From NCBI GenBank assembly GCA_900552775.1, contig USAP01000006.1:1-21714 (forward strand): DNA of 21,714 nt. Direction: 5' to 3'. Position 1 is the first letter of the stretch. Each line of letters opens with the position of its first letter. The notes beneath the pieces are model-generated. The model was not told the DNA's origin and ran no database searches. It saw nothing but the letters and a program-made list of their open reading frames with translations. The DNA comes from an uncultured Eubacteriales bacterium. Lineage in GTDB: Bacteria; Bacillota; Clostridia; UMGS1883; UMGS1540. Both the position numbers and the translations under genes were made by a program. Below, piece by piece: positions 1 through 7,371 of this stretch.

Positions 1-22
1 TGATGAAAGGATGGCGTAACAA

Positions 23-610
23 ATGGATAAGATTAAAGAGATTGCAGAGATAGCGGCCCGAATACGGGGGCTCCGCGAGCTTATGGATATAACGCCTGCC
101 GAAATGGCTGAAAAGACGGATGTATCGCTTGACGAGTACGAAAAGCTCGAAAGCGGCGAAAGTGACTTTTCTTTTACGTTTATATACAAATGCGCGGAGC
201 GTTTCGGCGTGGATATAGTTGACATTTTGAAAGGCACAAGCCCGAAGCTATCGTCATACAGTATTGTAAGACGCGGCGAAGGCTTGCCCATAACGCGCAG
301 AAAGGGTTTTTCCTATCTGCACAAGGCGCCGTTTTTCAAAAATAAACTTGCCGAACCGTTTTATGTAAAGGCAGCATATTCAAAAGAGGCGGAGCAAAAT
401 CCGATAACCCTGAGCCGTCACGAGGGACAGGAGATTGATATTATTCTTAAAGGTGCGCTTAAATGCCGCTTTGAGGATAAAACCGAAATTCTCTACGAAG
501 GTGACACAGTTTATTACGACAGCGGACAGGGGCACGGCATGGTTGCCGCCGAGGGGGATGACTGCGAATTTCTCGCAATAGTTTTAAAACCCGCAAAACC
601 GCTGTCCTGA
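23..610 (+). CDS. XRE-family transcriptional regulator with C-terminal cupin domain
   Basis: This is a 195-residue cytoplasmic DNA-binding protein. Residues about 5-70 form a helix-turn-helix of the XRE/Cro type (RIRGLRELMDITPAEMAEKT, then the recognition-helix region around SLDEYEKLESGES). Residues about 105-190 form a single cupin barrel (SRHEGQEIDIILKGALK followed by GDTVYYDSGQGHGM), with His residues in the usual metal or ligand positions. XRE-cupin regulators commonly sense a small metabolite through the cupin. The gene lies 13 nt upstream of an acyl-CoA synthetase in the same direction, so I infer that it senses a carboxylate or acyl-CoA and controls that gene. The start at 23 has an AAAGGA at 6-11, a slightly long spacing. 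The promoter lies outside the window. Family assignment is firm; ligand and target are inferred. Confidence 0.9.
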   Translation: MDKIKEIAEIAARIRGLRELMDITPAEMAEKTDVSLDEYEKLESGESDFSFTFIYKCAERFGVDIVDILKGTSPKLSSYSIVRRGEGLPITRRKGFSYLHKAPFFKNKLAEPFYVKAAYSKEAEQNPITLSRHEGQEIDIILKGALKCRFEDKTEILYEGDTVYYDSGQGHGMVAAEGDDCEFLAIVLKPAKPLS

Positions 611-623
611 TTTCAGAAAGGAC

Positions 624-2270
624 ATGATTAATTTGTACGATGTTTACAGCAAATACTGCGAATGCGGTTTCGATGAAAAGGGCGTTTTAAATAAGTTTGT
701 TCCGAAGCCCACGGAAAATTTCAATTTCGGCTACGATGTGGTTGATTTTATTGCAGAGAGAGAACCTGAGAAAACAGCCGTTGTATGGTGCAATGAGCGC
801 GGTGACGAAAAGATTATCTCTTTCAAAGAAGTGTCTGAAAATTCAAACAGAATAGCAAATGTGCTTTTAAAGCACGGTATTAAAAAAGGCGATTTTGTAA
901 TGCTTGTGTTAAAGCGCCACTACCAGTTCTGGTATGCTATCACGGCTTTGCATAAAATCGGTGCGGTTGTTGTTCCGGCAACAAATCTGCTCACAAAAAA
1001 AGATTATGTATACAGATTTAACGCAGCGTCCGTAAAGGCTATTATCTGCACGTCGGACGAGCCTGTATATCAGCATGTTCAGGACGCGCTTCCCGAGTCG
1101 CCGACGGTTGAAGCATGCTTTACGGTAAATGAGAAACGAGACGGTTTTTATCTTCTCGATGAGGAAATGCAGTCGGCATCTCCCGAACTTGAAAGAATTG
1201 AAAATTCATGTTACGACCCGATGCTGATGTATTTTACATCAGGAACAACAGGCATGCCCAAGATGGTTGTACATGATTTTACATACCCGATTGCACATAT
1301 TGTAACAGCAGCATTCTGGCACAACGTGAAGCCGGACGGGCTGCACTTTACTCTTGCCGAAACAGGTTGGGGCAAAGCCGTATGGGGCAAGCTTTACGGA
1401 CAGTGGTTCATGCGCTGCGCCGTGTTTGTGTATGACTTTAACAAGTTTATTCCGTCAGATGTGCTGCACATGATTGAAAAATATAAAATTACAACTTTCT
1501 GTGCACCGCTCACGATTTACCGTTTCTTTATCAAAGAAGGAATCGAAGGCTACGATCTTTCCTCTCTCAGATATGCAACAACGGCAGGAGAAGCGGTTAA
1601 CCCCGAGGTTGTAAATAAATTCAAAGACTTGACGGGTCTTATGCTTATGGAGGGATTCGGACAGACGGAATCCGTTCTGCAGGCGGCAAACTTTGTGGGG
1701 ACCACCCCGAAACCCGGTTCAATGGGCAAACCGTCGCCGCTTTATAACATGAGAATCGTTGATGAAAATGACAATGATGTTCCGACGGGTGAAACGGGCG
1801 AAATTGTAATCGAAGCTCCCGAAACGGGAATTATCGGTCTTTTCAAAGGATATTACTTAAACGAAGAAAAAACAAAAGAGGCTTGGCATAACGGACTTTA
1901 TCACACGGGCGATACAGCTTGGCGCGATGAAGACGGTTATATTTGGTATGTCGGCAGAACGGACGATATTATAAAAGCTTCAGGTTACAGAATCGGACCT
2001 TTCGAAATTGAAAGTGTTCTTATCGAGCATCCGGCTGTTTTGGAATGTGCGGTAACCGGTGCGGCAGATCCTATCAGAGGCACCGTTATCAAAGCTACAA
2101 TCGTGCTTGCGCGCGGATATGAAGCGTCTGACGAGCTGGCTAAGGAAATTCAGAATTATGTAAAGAAGCAGACGGCTCCTTATAAATACCCCAGAATTGT
2201 GGAATTTGTGGAAGAGCTGCCTAAAACCATAAGCGGAAAAATCCGCCGTGTGGATATCAGAAAGGACTAA
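624..2270 (+). CDS. AMP-forming acyl-CoA synthetase (medium-chain/AcsM-like)
   Basis: This 548-residue ANL-superfamily enzyme activates a carboxylic acid with ATP to an acyl-adenylate and then to acyl-CoA. Visible motifs are the P-loop TSGTTGMPK (residues 205-213), the adenylate-binding GFGQTE, the YHTGDTAWRDEDGYIWYVGR hinge region, DDIIKASGYRIGPFEIE, and the C-terminal catalytic lysine in PKTISGKIRR (Lys539). Length and motif order match complete enzymes related to acetyl-CoA and medium-chain acyl-CoA synthetases; the true substrate (acetate, butyrate, medium-chain or aromatic acid) cannot be read from the sequence. The start at 624 has GAAAGGA just upstream. The gene sits between the XRE-cupin regulator (13-nt gap) and the L,D-transpeptidase (5-nt gap), so it is probably cotranscribed with both. 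Confidence 0.93.
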   Translation: MINLYDVYSKYCECGFDEKGVLNKFVPKPTENFNFGYDVVDFIAEREPEKTAVVWCNERGDEKIISFKEVSENSNRIANVLLKHGIKKGDFVMLVLKRHYQFWYAITALHKIGAVVVPATNLLTKKDYVYRFNAASVKAIICTSDEPVYQHVQDALPESPTVEACFTVNEKRDGFYLLDEEMQSASPELERIENSCYDPMLMYFTSGTTGMPKMVVHDFTYPIAHIVTAAFWHNVKPDGLHFTLAETGWGKAVWGKLYGQWFMRCAVFVYDFNKFIPSDVLHMIEKYKITTFCAPLTIYRFFIKEGIEGYDLSSLRYATTAGEAVNPEVVNKFKDLTGLMLMEGFGQTESVLQAANFVGTTPKPGSMGKPSPLYNMRIVDENDNDVPTGETGEIVIEAPETGIIGLFKGYYLNEEKTKEAWHNGLYHTGDTAWRDEDGYIWYVGRTDDIIKASGYRIGPFEIESVLIEHPAVLECAVTGAADPIRGTVIKATIVLARGYEASDELAKEIQNYVKKQTAPYKYPRIVEFVEELPKTISGKIRRVDIRKD

Positions 2271-2275
2271 GCAAA

Positions 2276-3454
2276 ATGAAAAAAAAGCTGATTTTGTCGG
2301 TTTTATGTGTCATTACCGCTTTATTCTGCACCGTTGTTTCAGCTTCGGCGCGCGATCTTAAAATACTGGAAGTTATAGGCGATTATCCGCGCCCGACGCA
2401 GACGCCGACTCCGGCGCAGCCGTCGGAACCGGCGCCGTCAAAAAATGTTGTGGACGCGATAAAAATAAGCTTCCTGCGTGCAAGTGAAGGGTTGAAGAAA
2501 AATCAGCCTGTTATATGCGAGGTTTCGTTTTCGAATATCCCTTACGGGACATATGCCGCAATTCAGTGGACAGAGAACGGAACTCCTCTTGAAGGCGGAT
2601 ATTACAGCAACTTCGGTTTGTATGACGGAGCGGCAATCACATATAATGCAGTTTTGCCTTATTACGGCGCTGCGGGCGAAATCGCAAAAGTCGGCATTGA
2701 TATTAACATAGACGGTGTTTTGCGCAGAGAAACCGTGGATATTCCGTTTTTGGACGGAGTATATCTTGACGCAGAGGCGCAGCGCGTTTTGGGTATGGTT
2801 CAGCCCATGCGTGTGTCGGGTACGGTTTTGAAGGGAACGGATTCGTATTCTTCAAAAAACCTGACAGGAAAAAAAGGCTACATAAATGCCGGTACAAATG
2901 TGTATTACTATGATCATAACGAAGAAGTTTCCGCATATATAGGTCTTGCTGACGGAACATATGCGTGGATTCCGTACAGTGCGCTTTCTGTGTCAACCGC
3001 AAACTTTACACTTTCGGGTGACTATACGCAGAGCGAAAAAGAAACGTTTGTAAACGCATCTGATTATTCAAGCTCTACGCCGTATCTTATATGGATAAGT
3101 ACGCAGCGCCAGAAAGTCAATATCTTTATGGGAAAACAGAACTCATGGGTATTGCAAAAATCGTTTTCCTGCTGCACGGGCGCAAATAAAACACCCACGC
3201 CGTTCGGCACTTATAAATATTGCGCCAAAGATAAGGCGTGGATAAAACCCGAATATCAGGTAAGACCGGTTCTGTATTTTGATATATACAGAGGACTTGC
3301 TTTCCATTCAAGACTTTACTCGCCCGACGGCTCTTATCTTACCGATGCCACAATGGGCAAACCCGCTTCACACGGATGCATACGTATGATGGATGACGAT
3401 ATTGCATGGATGGAGCTTTATATGACATTCGGAACAACTGTTGTTGTTTATTAA
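2276..3454 (+). CDS. Secreted L,D-transpeptidase (YkuD family)
   Basis: This 392-residue protein carries an N-terminal signal peptide (MKKKLILSVLCVITALFCTV, likely cleaved near ASA), a Thr/Pro-rich linker at about residues 35-55, an Ig-like beta-rich segment at about 60-165, an SH3-like stretch at about 175-240, and a C-terminal YkuD domain at about 265-392. The active-site signature is intact: His344 (AFHSRL) and SHGCIRM with His366 and Cys368. Such enzymes form 3-3 cross-links in peptidoglycan outside the membrane and are little affected by most penicillins. The ribosome binding site AAAGGA (2261-2266) lies inside the end of the acyl-CoA synthetase gene. Why a cell-wall enzyme shares a transcript with an acyl-CoA synthetase and a Clp ATPase is unclear. 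Confidence 0.92.
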   Translation: MKKKLILSVLCVITALFCTVVSASARDLKILEVIGDYPRPTQTPTPAQPSEPAPSKNVVDAIKISFLRASEGLKKNQPVICEVSFSNIPYGTYAAIQWTENGTPLEGGYYSNFGLYDGAAITYNAVLPYYGAAGEIAKVGIDINIDGVLRRETVDIPFLDGVYLDAEAQRVLGMVQPMRVSGTVLKGTDSYSSKNLTGKKGYINAGTNVYYYDHNEEVSAYIGLADGTYAWIPYSALSVSTANFTLSGDYTQSEKETFVNASDYSSSTPYLIWISTQRQKVNIFMGKQNSWVLQKSFSCCTGANKTPTPFGTYKYCAKDKAWIKPEYQVRPVLYFDIYRGLAFHSRLYSPDGSYLTDATMGKPASHGCIRMMDDDIAWMELYMTFGTTVVVY

Positions 3455-3468
3455 TTGGAGATTGAAAT

Positions 3469-5712
3469 ATGGTAATGTGTGCGCGATGCAAAAAGAATAT
3501 GGCGGTTGTTTTTGTCACAAGAGTGGAAAACGGCAAAACAAAGAGCGAAGGTCTTTGCTTAAAATGTGCCAGAGAGCTTGGCGTTGATTTGTCAAAATCC
3601 ATGGAGGCTATGGGAGTTTCGCCCGAAGAAATCGACAAATTCGAAGAGCAGATGGCAGAGATTATGGCAATGCCGGAAAACGGTGATTATGATTTGGACG
3701 ATGATGATTATGATAACCCCGTGAAAAGCTTTTTTAAGCTCATGGGTCCCGATGGTGAAGAAAAACCCAAAAAAGATAAAAAGGGCGGAAAGAAAAGACG
3801 TCTTTTGGATTCTTACGGCACCAATCTGACAAAAAAAGCGGCAGCCGGAGAAGTTGATGCGGTTATCGGGCGAGATAATGAAATAACACGCTGTATTGAA
3901 ATACTTAACAGACGTACAAAAAATAATCCTTGCCTTATAGGCGAACCTGGTGTCGGCAAAACGGCAATTGCCGAAGGGCTTGCAATGAGAATTGCGGCAG
4001 GAACTGTGCCGGAAAAACTTTTGGACTATGAAGTATATCTGCTTGATTTTACATCGATTGTTGCCGGAACACAGTTTCGCGGTCAATTCGAATCACGTCT
4101 TAAAGGAATTTTGGACGAAGTAAAAAAAGCCGGAAATATAATTTTGGTTATAGACGAGCTGCACAATATTGTCGGAGCAGGTGAAAGTGATGGAGCGATG
4201 AGCGCCGCCAACATATTAAAACCCGCTTTGGCAAGGGGTGAAATTCGGGTAATAGGCGCCACCACCACCACGGAATACAGAAAATATATAGAAAAAGACA
4301 GTGCACTCGAGCGCCGTTTCGGACCTATCCTTATAGAAGAACCTACGGTTGAAGAAGCAATTGATATAATCCGCGGAATAAAAGGTTATTATGAGGATTA
4401 TCACAAGGTTTCAATACCGGACAGCGTGGTTTCTGCTGCGGTAAAACTCAGCGAAAGATATATAACAGACAGATTTTTGCCCGATAAGGCTATAGATGTA
4501 ATAGACGAAGCGGCGTCAAAAGCAAACCTTAAAAATACGGCTTTGATTAAACTTGCAAAGCTGCAGTGCGAGATGAATGAAGTTTCGGATTCTTTAGACA
4601 AATTACAAGAAGCCCCGGAAAACGATGAAAATTTCCGCGAAGCGGCTGAACTGAGAACAAAGCGCTGCCGAATAAGCGAGGATATTAAAAAACTTGAGGC
4701 GGAAAAAAAGGATGTTTGCATTACTGAAGACGATGTTGCTTTTGTTATAGAAAGATGGACAAAAATCCCCGCGGCAAAAATTTCCATGGATGAAAATAAG
4801 CGTCTTTTGGAACTTCCGCAAACGCTCAGAAAACGCGTAAAAGGTCAGGACAATGCGATTGATGCCGTTTCTGCGGCAATTTTGAGAAGCCGTGTAAGAC
4901 TTGAGAAAAAACGCCGTCCCGTTTCGTTTATATTCACGGGTTCTACGGGAGTCGGAAAAACAGAATTGGTGCTTTCTCTTGCGGAAGCAGTTTTCGGCAG
5001 CGAAGAAGCGCTTATAAGACTTGATATGTCAGAATATATGGAGAAACATTCCGCGGCAAAAATAATCGGCTCACCTCCCGGATATGTTGGTTATGATGAT
5101 GCCGGACAGCTCACGGAAAAAGTGCGCCGCAAACCGTATTCTATCATTTTGTTTGATGAAATAGAAAAAGCGCATGCCGATGTTGCAAATATATTGCTTC
5201 AGATACTTGATGACGGAAAAATAACAGACAGCCACGGCAAATCCGTGGATTTCAGCAACACTATGATTGTCATGACGTCAAATGCCGGCAGCGACTTTAA
5301 AGGTAATGCACCGGGATTCACGCGTGATGACCGTATGGCTTCCGCAGACAAAGTTACGGCGGCTTTGAGAGAGCAGTTCAGACCCGAGTTTTTAAACAGA
5401 ATTGATGAAATAATTACGTTTAATCCGCTGAATCATGATGTTTTGCTTGAAATTTTGGATAAAATGCTTTCTGAGTTTTCCGAGATGCTTTTGCGCCGCG
5501 ACATAAAGTTTAAAATATCGGATGAAGCAAGAGAGTTTATTTTAAAACGCGGCACGGATATTAAAAACGGTGCGCGTCCGCTGAGAAGAGCTATACAAAA
5601 GGAGCTTGAAGACAAGGCGGCAAGAATGATTGTAACGGGTGAAATAAAACCGTATGAAACGCTTTGTGTAGATGCGGAAGAAGAAAAGCTTCTTTTCAGC
5701 GTGTCAAAATAG
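3469..5712 (+). CDS. clpE: ClpE-like ATP-dependent unfoldase with N-terminal zinc finger
   Basis: This 747-residue AAA+ protein unfolds substrates, presumably for ClpP. The N-terminus is a four-cysteine zinc finger (C4, C7, C30, C33; CxxC-x22-CxxC), as in ClpE and McsA, in place of the double ClpN repeat of ClpC. Two ATPase modules follow: Walker A GEPGVGKT (158-165) with Walker B VIDELH, and Walker A GSTGVGKT (491-498) with Walker B LFDEIEKAH. Between them, at about 360-430, lies a short charged coiled coil resembling the UVR/M-domain linker. The C-terminal D2-small domain is complete. The putative ClpP-docking loop reads P-G-F (615-617) rather than the usual hydrophobic-G-F/L. GGAG at 3457-3460 supports the start at 3469. 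I saw no CtsR-type operator upstream. It is the last gene of the leftmost operon. Confidence 0.9.
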   Translation: MVMCARCKKNMAVVFVTRVENGKTKSEGLCLKCARELGVDLSKSMEAMGVSPEEIDKFEEQMAEIMAMPENGDYDLDDDDYDNPVKSFFKLMGPDGEEKPKKDKKGGKKRRLLDSYGTNLTKKAAAGEVDAVIGRDNEITRCIEILNRRTKNNPCLIGEPGVGKTAIAEGLAMRIAAGTVPEKLLDYEVYLLDFTSIVAGTQFRGQFESRLKGILDEVKKAGNIILVIDELHNIVGAGESDGAMSAANILKPALARGEIRVIGATTTTEYRKYIEKDSALERRFGPILIEEPTVEEAIDIIRGIKGYYEDYHKVSIPDSVVSAAVKLSERYITDRFLPDKAIDVIDEAASKANLKNTALIKLAKLQCEMNEVSDSLDKLQEAPENDENFREAAELRTKRCRISEDIKKLEAEKKDVCITEDDVAFVIERWTKIPAAKISMDENKRLLELPQTLRKRVKGQDNAIDAVSAAILRSRVRLEKKRRPVSFIFTGSTGVGKTELVLSLAEAVFGSEEALIRLDMSEYMEKHSAAKIIGSPPGYVGYDDAGQLTEKVRRKPYSIILFDEIEKAHADVANILLQILDDGKITDSHGKSVDFSNTMIVMTSNAGSDFKGNAPGFTRDDRMASADKVTAALREQFRPEFLNRIDEIITFNPLNHDVLLEILDKMLSEFSEMLLRRDIKFKISDEAREFILKRGTDIKNGARPLRRAIQKELEDKAARMIVTGEIKPYETLCVDAEEEKLLFSVSK

Positions 5713-5757
5713 CATAAAATAATTCAAAGAAACAGCGTTTTCGACGTCTCGTTTCGA

Positions 5758-5787
5758 TAGACTTTTTAAATCCCTTCGGCTTATAAT
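5758..5787 (+). promoter_or_regulatory. Possible promoter for the M23 endopeptidase gene
   Basis: TAGACT (5758-5763) and TATAAT (5782-5787) are separated by 18 bp. The -10 lies in the loop of the terminator hairpin. A transcript from here would start near 5794, almost at the Shine-Dalgarno, giving a very short leader that lacks the left arm of the hairpin. The -35 is only a 4/6 match, so this is tentative. Confidence 0.4.
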
Positions 5788-5806
5788 TGTTGCCGGAGGG
5801 ATTTTT
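5768..5806 (+). terminator. Hairpin terminator of the leftmost operon, overlapping the next gene's ribosome binding site
   Basis: AAATCCCTTCGGC (5768-5780) pairs with GCCGGAGGGATTT (5792-5804), a 13-bp stem with one G-T pair and an 11-nt loop, followed by a T run (5802-5806) that ends at the ATG of the M23 gene (5807). The 3' arm contains GGAGGG (5795-5800), the Shine-Dalgarno of that gene. The hairpin would both stop transcription after clpE and hide the ribosome binding site in any read-through mRNA. Confidence 0.8.
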
Positions 5807-6970
5807 ATGCGTAAAAAAAGATCCGGTAAGTATAAACTGCGGAAATTATTTTTCGGAAGAGTTATTATTTTTTCGGGCAGCGGCACGAGAATAAAAAAAG
5901 CCGCTGCGGTGGTTTTGGCGGCAGTAGTGCTTACTTTTGCTGCCGGCACTGTCGGGACAGGCTATAATGTTTATTTAAACGGGGCGTACATAGGCTGCGC
6001 CGCAACAAGAGCTGAGGCGGTAAATGCAGAAAAAAACGCGGGAATATCGCAGGGAAGCGTAAATCTGTTTCCGAGATTTGTCCTGCGCTCACAAAAAGAT
6101 ACCGCGGACAGTCTTGAAGGCAATCTGCGTATCGCAAGCGGACAAACTTCGCGCGGAGTCATGGTAAGTCTCGGCGGAGAAAAGCTTTTTGCGCTTTCGT
6201 CTTATCAGGCATTTTTGGAAACGGTATATTCTTATGCGGACAAATACAAAACCGAAAACACCGTTTTATTGCATCTTGATGACAGGGTAAGTGTTGCGGA
6301 GGGAGTTTTTCCTGCAAGTGCGTTTATGCTCCCATGTGACGCGGCAGATAAGCTCAGGCTTTTGAAGATTCCGGTAATAACCAATGAAGAGATAACGCTT
6401 TGTGAGCAAATTCCTTTTAAAACAAGGGGCGAAAAAAACACCGATGCACCGTCGGGAACTATAATTTCCGAGGGCGCAGACGGTGTAAAAAATGTAACTT
6501 ATTTTGTTTCAAAGACAAACGGAGAGGAAACACAGCGGTATGTTATTTCTGAAAATGTTGTTTCCGAACCTGTGGACCGAATTGTGTCTGAAAAAGACAG
6601 TCTTAATTTCAAGGTACCTGTAAAGGGCGCTGTTTCATCGGTTTTCGGTCAGCGCTGGGGTAAAAATCATGACGGTATAGATATAGCCGCAAATATGGGT
6701 GACAAGGTGCATGCGGCAGAATCCGGTACGGTGATTTTCTGCGGCGAAGCGGGCGGATACGGAAAGCTTATAATAATGGAGCATAAAAACGGCTTTAAAA
6801 CGTATTACGGACATCTCAGCGTAACGCTTGCGGCGACAGGTGTTTTTGCCGCTCAGGGAACGGTTATCGGCGAGGTGGGGAGCACCGGAAACAGTACCGG
6901 ACCTCATTTGCATTTTGAAATACGCAAAAACGATGTTCCGTGTGACCCGTCGCAGTATTTCACAAAGTAA
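5807..6970 (+). CDS. Membrane-anchored G5-domain M23 (LytM-type) peptidoglycan endopeptidase
   Basis: This 387-residue protein starts with a basic cytoplasmic tail (about residues 1-30) and a single transmembrane segment (about 31-50, AAAVVLAAVVLTFAAGTVG), giving N-in, C-out topology. Residues about 200-265 match a G5 domain (VTYFVSKTNGEETQRYV, EPVDRIVSEKD). The C-terminal M23 zinc metallopeptidase domain is complete: H288xxxD292 (NHDGID) and the HLH of GPHLHFEIRKN (His367, His369). M23 enzymes cut peptide cross-bridges of peptidoglycan; all metal ligands are present, so it is probably active. The general architecture is like SpoIIQ-type and growth-associated clostridial M23 proteins, but a sporulation role cannot be shown here. 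Start and ribosome binding site (GGAGGG, 5795-5800) are embedded in the upstream terminator hairpin. Confidence 0.9.
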   Translation: MRKKRSGKYKLRKLFFGRVIIFSGSGTRIKKAAAVVLAAVVLTFAAGTVGTGYNVYLNGAYIGCAATRAEAVNAEKNAGISQGSVNLFPRFVLRSQKDTADSLEGNLRIASGQTSRGVMVSLGGEKLFALSSYQAFLETVYSYADKYKTENTVLLHLDDRVSVAEGVFPASAFMLPCDAADKLRLLKIPVITNEEITLCEQIPFKTRGEKNTDAPSGTIISEGADGVKNVTYFVSKTNGEETQRYVISENVVSEPVDRIVSEKDSLNFKVPVKGAVSSVFGQRWGKNHDGIDIAANMGDKVHAAESGTVIFCGEAGGYGKLIIMEHKNGFKTYYGHLSVTLAATGVFAAQGTVIGEVGSTGNSTGPHLHFEIRKNDVPCDPSQYFTK

Positions 6971-6972
6971 TT

Positions 6973-7038
6973 TCAGCGTTTCGTGTTTAAAATACCAAAA
7001 GCGTTGCCGCTGTCAATCCTGCTGTATTTTATGTACAT
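6973..7038 (-). CDS. Candidate 21-residue small protein of unknown function
   Basis: A short reading frame begins MYIKYSRIDS and ends LNTKR, stopping 2 nt after the convergent M23 gene. It has a near-ideal Shine-Dalgarno (AAGGAGGA, complement of 7045-7052) 7 nt before its ATG, better than that of many real genes here. It lies in the tRNA-Thr direction, just past the tRNA terminator, and I see no convincing promoter of its own. The peptide is basic with no membrane segment. It could be a real small protein, a leader peptide or the 5' remnant of a decayed gene. I do not recognise it. Confidence 0.35.
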   Translation of the reverse strand: MYIKYSRIDSGNAFGILNTKR

Positions 7039-7085
7039 ATAGGTTCCTCCTTGATTCCAAACATATTTTTAGCTTTCGATTGTAT

Positions 7086-7115
7086 TCAAAAAGCACCTGC
7101 ATTTGCAAGTGCTTT
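7086..7115 (-). terminator. Intrinsic terminator of tRNA-Thr
   Basis: Read on the - strand, AAAGCACTTGC pairs with GCAGGTGCTTT around an AAAT loop (arms at 7105-7115 and 7090-7100; one G-T pair), followed by T's. It begins 3 nt after the CCA end of the tRNA. Confidence 0.85.
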
Positions 7116-7118
7116 CTT

Positions 7119-7194
7119 TGGAGCTGTTGAGCAGATTCGAACTGCCGACCTCTTCCTTACCAAGGAAGTGCTCTGCCTGCTGAGCTACAACAGC
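7119..7194 (-). tRNA. tRNA-Thr (anticodon GGT)
   Basis: The 76-nt gene folds as a full cloverleaf. The acceptor stem is GCTGTTG/CAACAGC, the D-arm TAGCTCAGCAGGCAGAGCA is canonical, the anticodon stem CTTCC/GGAAG closes the loop TTGGTAA with anticodon GGT, and the T-arm contains GGCAG-TTCGAAT-CTGCT. The discriminator is T and CCA is encoded. GGT reads ACC/ACT threonine codons. It is a single-gene transcription unit with its own promoter and terminator, divergent from addB. Confidence 0.96.
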
Positions 7195-7213
7195 ATTTTA
7201 GCTGACAAATTAT

Positions 7214-7242
7214 ATTATACAATTAAATGGAGAAAATGTCAA
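7214..7242 (-). promoter_or_regulatory. Consensus promoter of tRNA-Thr
   Basis: On the - strand, a perfect TTGACA (7237-7242) is followed after exactly 17 bp by a perfect TATAAT (7214-7219), placing the start of transcription about 12 nt before the tRNA 5' end. The perfect match fits a highly expressed stable RNA. Confidence 0.9.
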
Positions 7243-7312
7243 CGTTTTTTTCAAAAAACTCTGTTGCAGTTTTTGGCAGATGTCAAACAAATGATCAATT
7301 TTTATTTAATTA

Positions 7313-7341
7313 TTGACGTTTTTTTCGAAAAATGATAAACT
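7313..7341 (+). promoter_or_regulatory. Promoter of addB-addA
   Basis: TTGACG (7313-7318), a 17-bp spacer, then TAAACT (7336-7341), 30 nt before the addB ATG at 7372. The leader is AT-rich and includes an AAAGGAG ribosome binding site (7358-7364). The stretch 7243-7312 between this promoter and the tRNA promoter holds nothing else that I recognise. Confidence 0.6.
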
Positions 7342-7371
7342 TTATATATACGTTCCGAAAGGAGATAGAAA

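Noticed and set aside
1..22. Possible tail of an upstream gene
   Set aside because: Only 22 nt are visible, with stops in reach of more than one frame; nothing can be assigned.
4083..4821. Several - strand frames inside clpE (and similar ones inside addA and addB)
   Set aside because: They have no ribosome binding sites or known motifs and lie fully inside genes with complete, recognisable proteins; codon bias of the real gene explains the open frames.
7051..7335. 94-codon + strand frame across the tRNA-Thr locus
   Set aside because: It is the complement of the tRNA and its promoter, without a ribosome binding site; this type of frame is a common false call.
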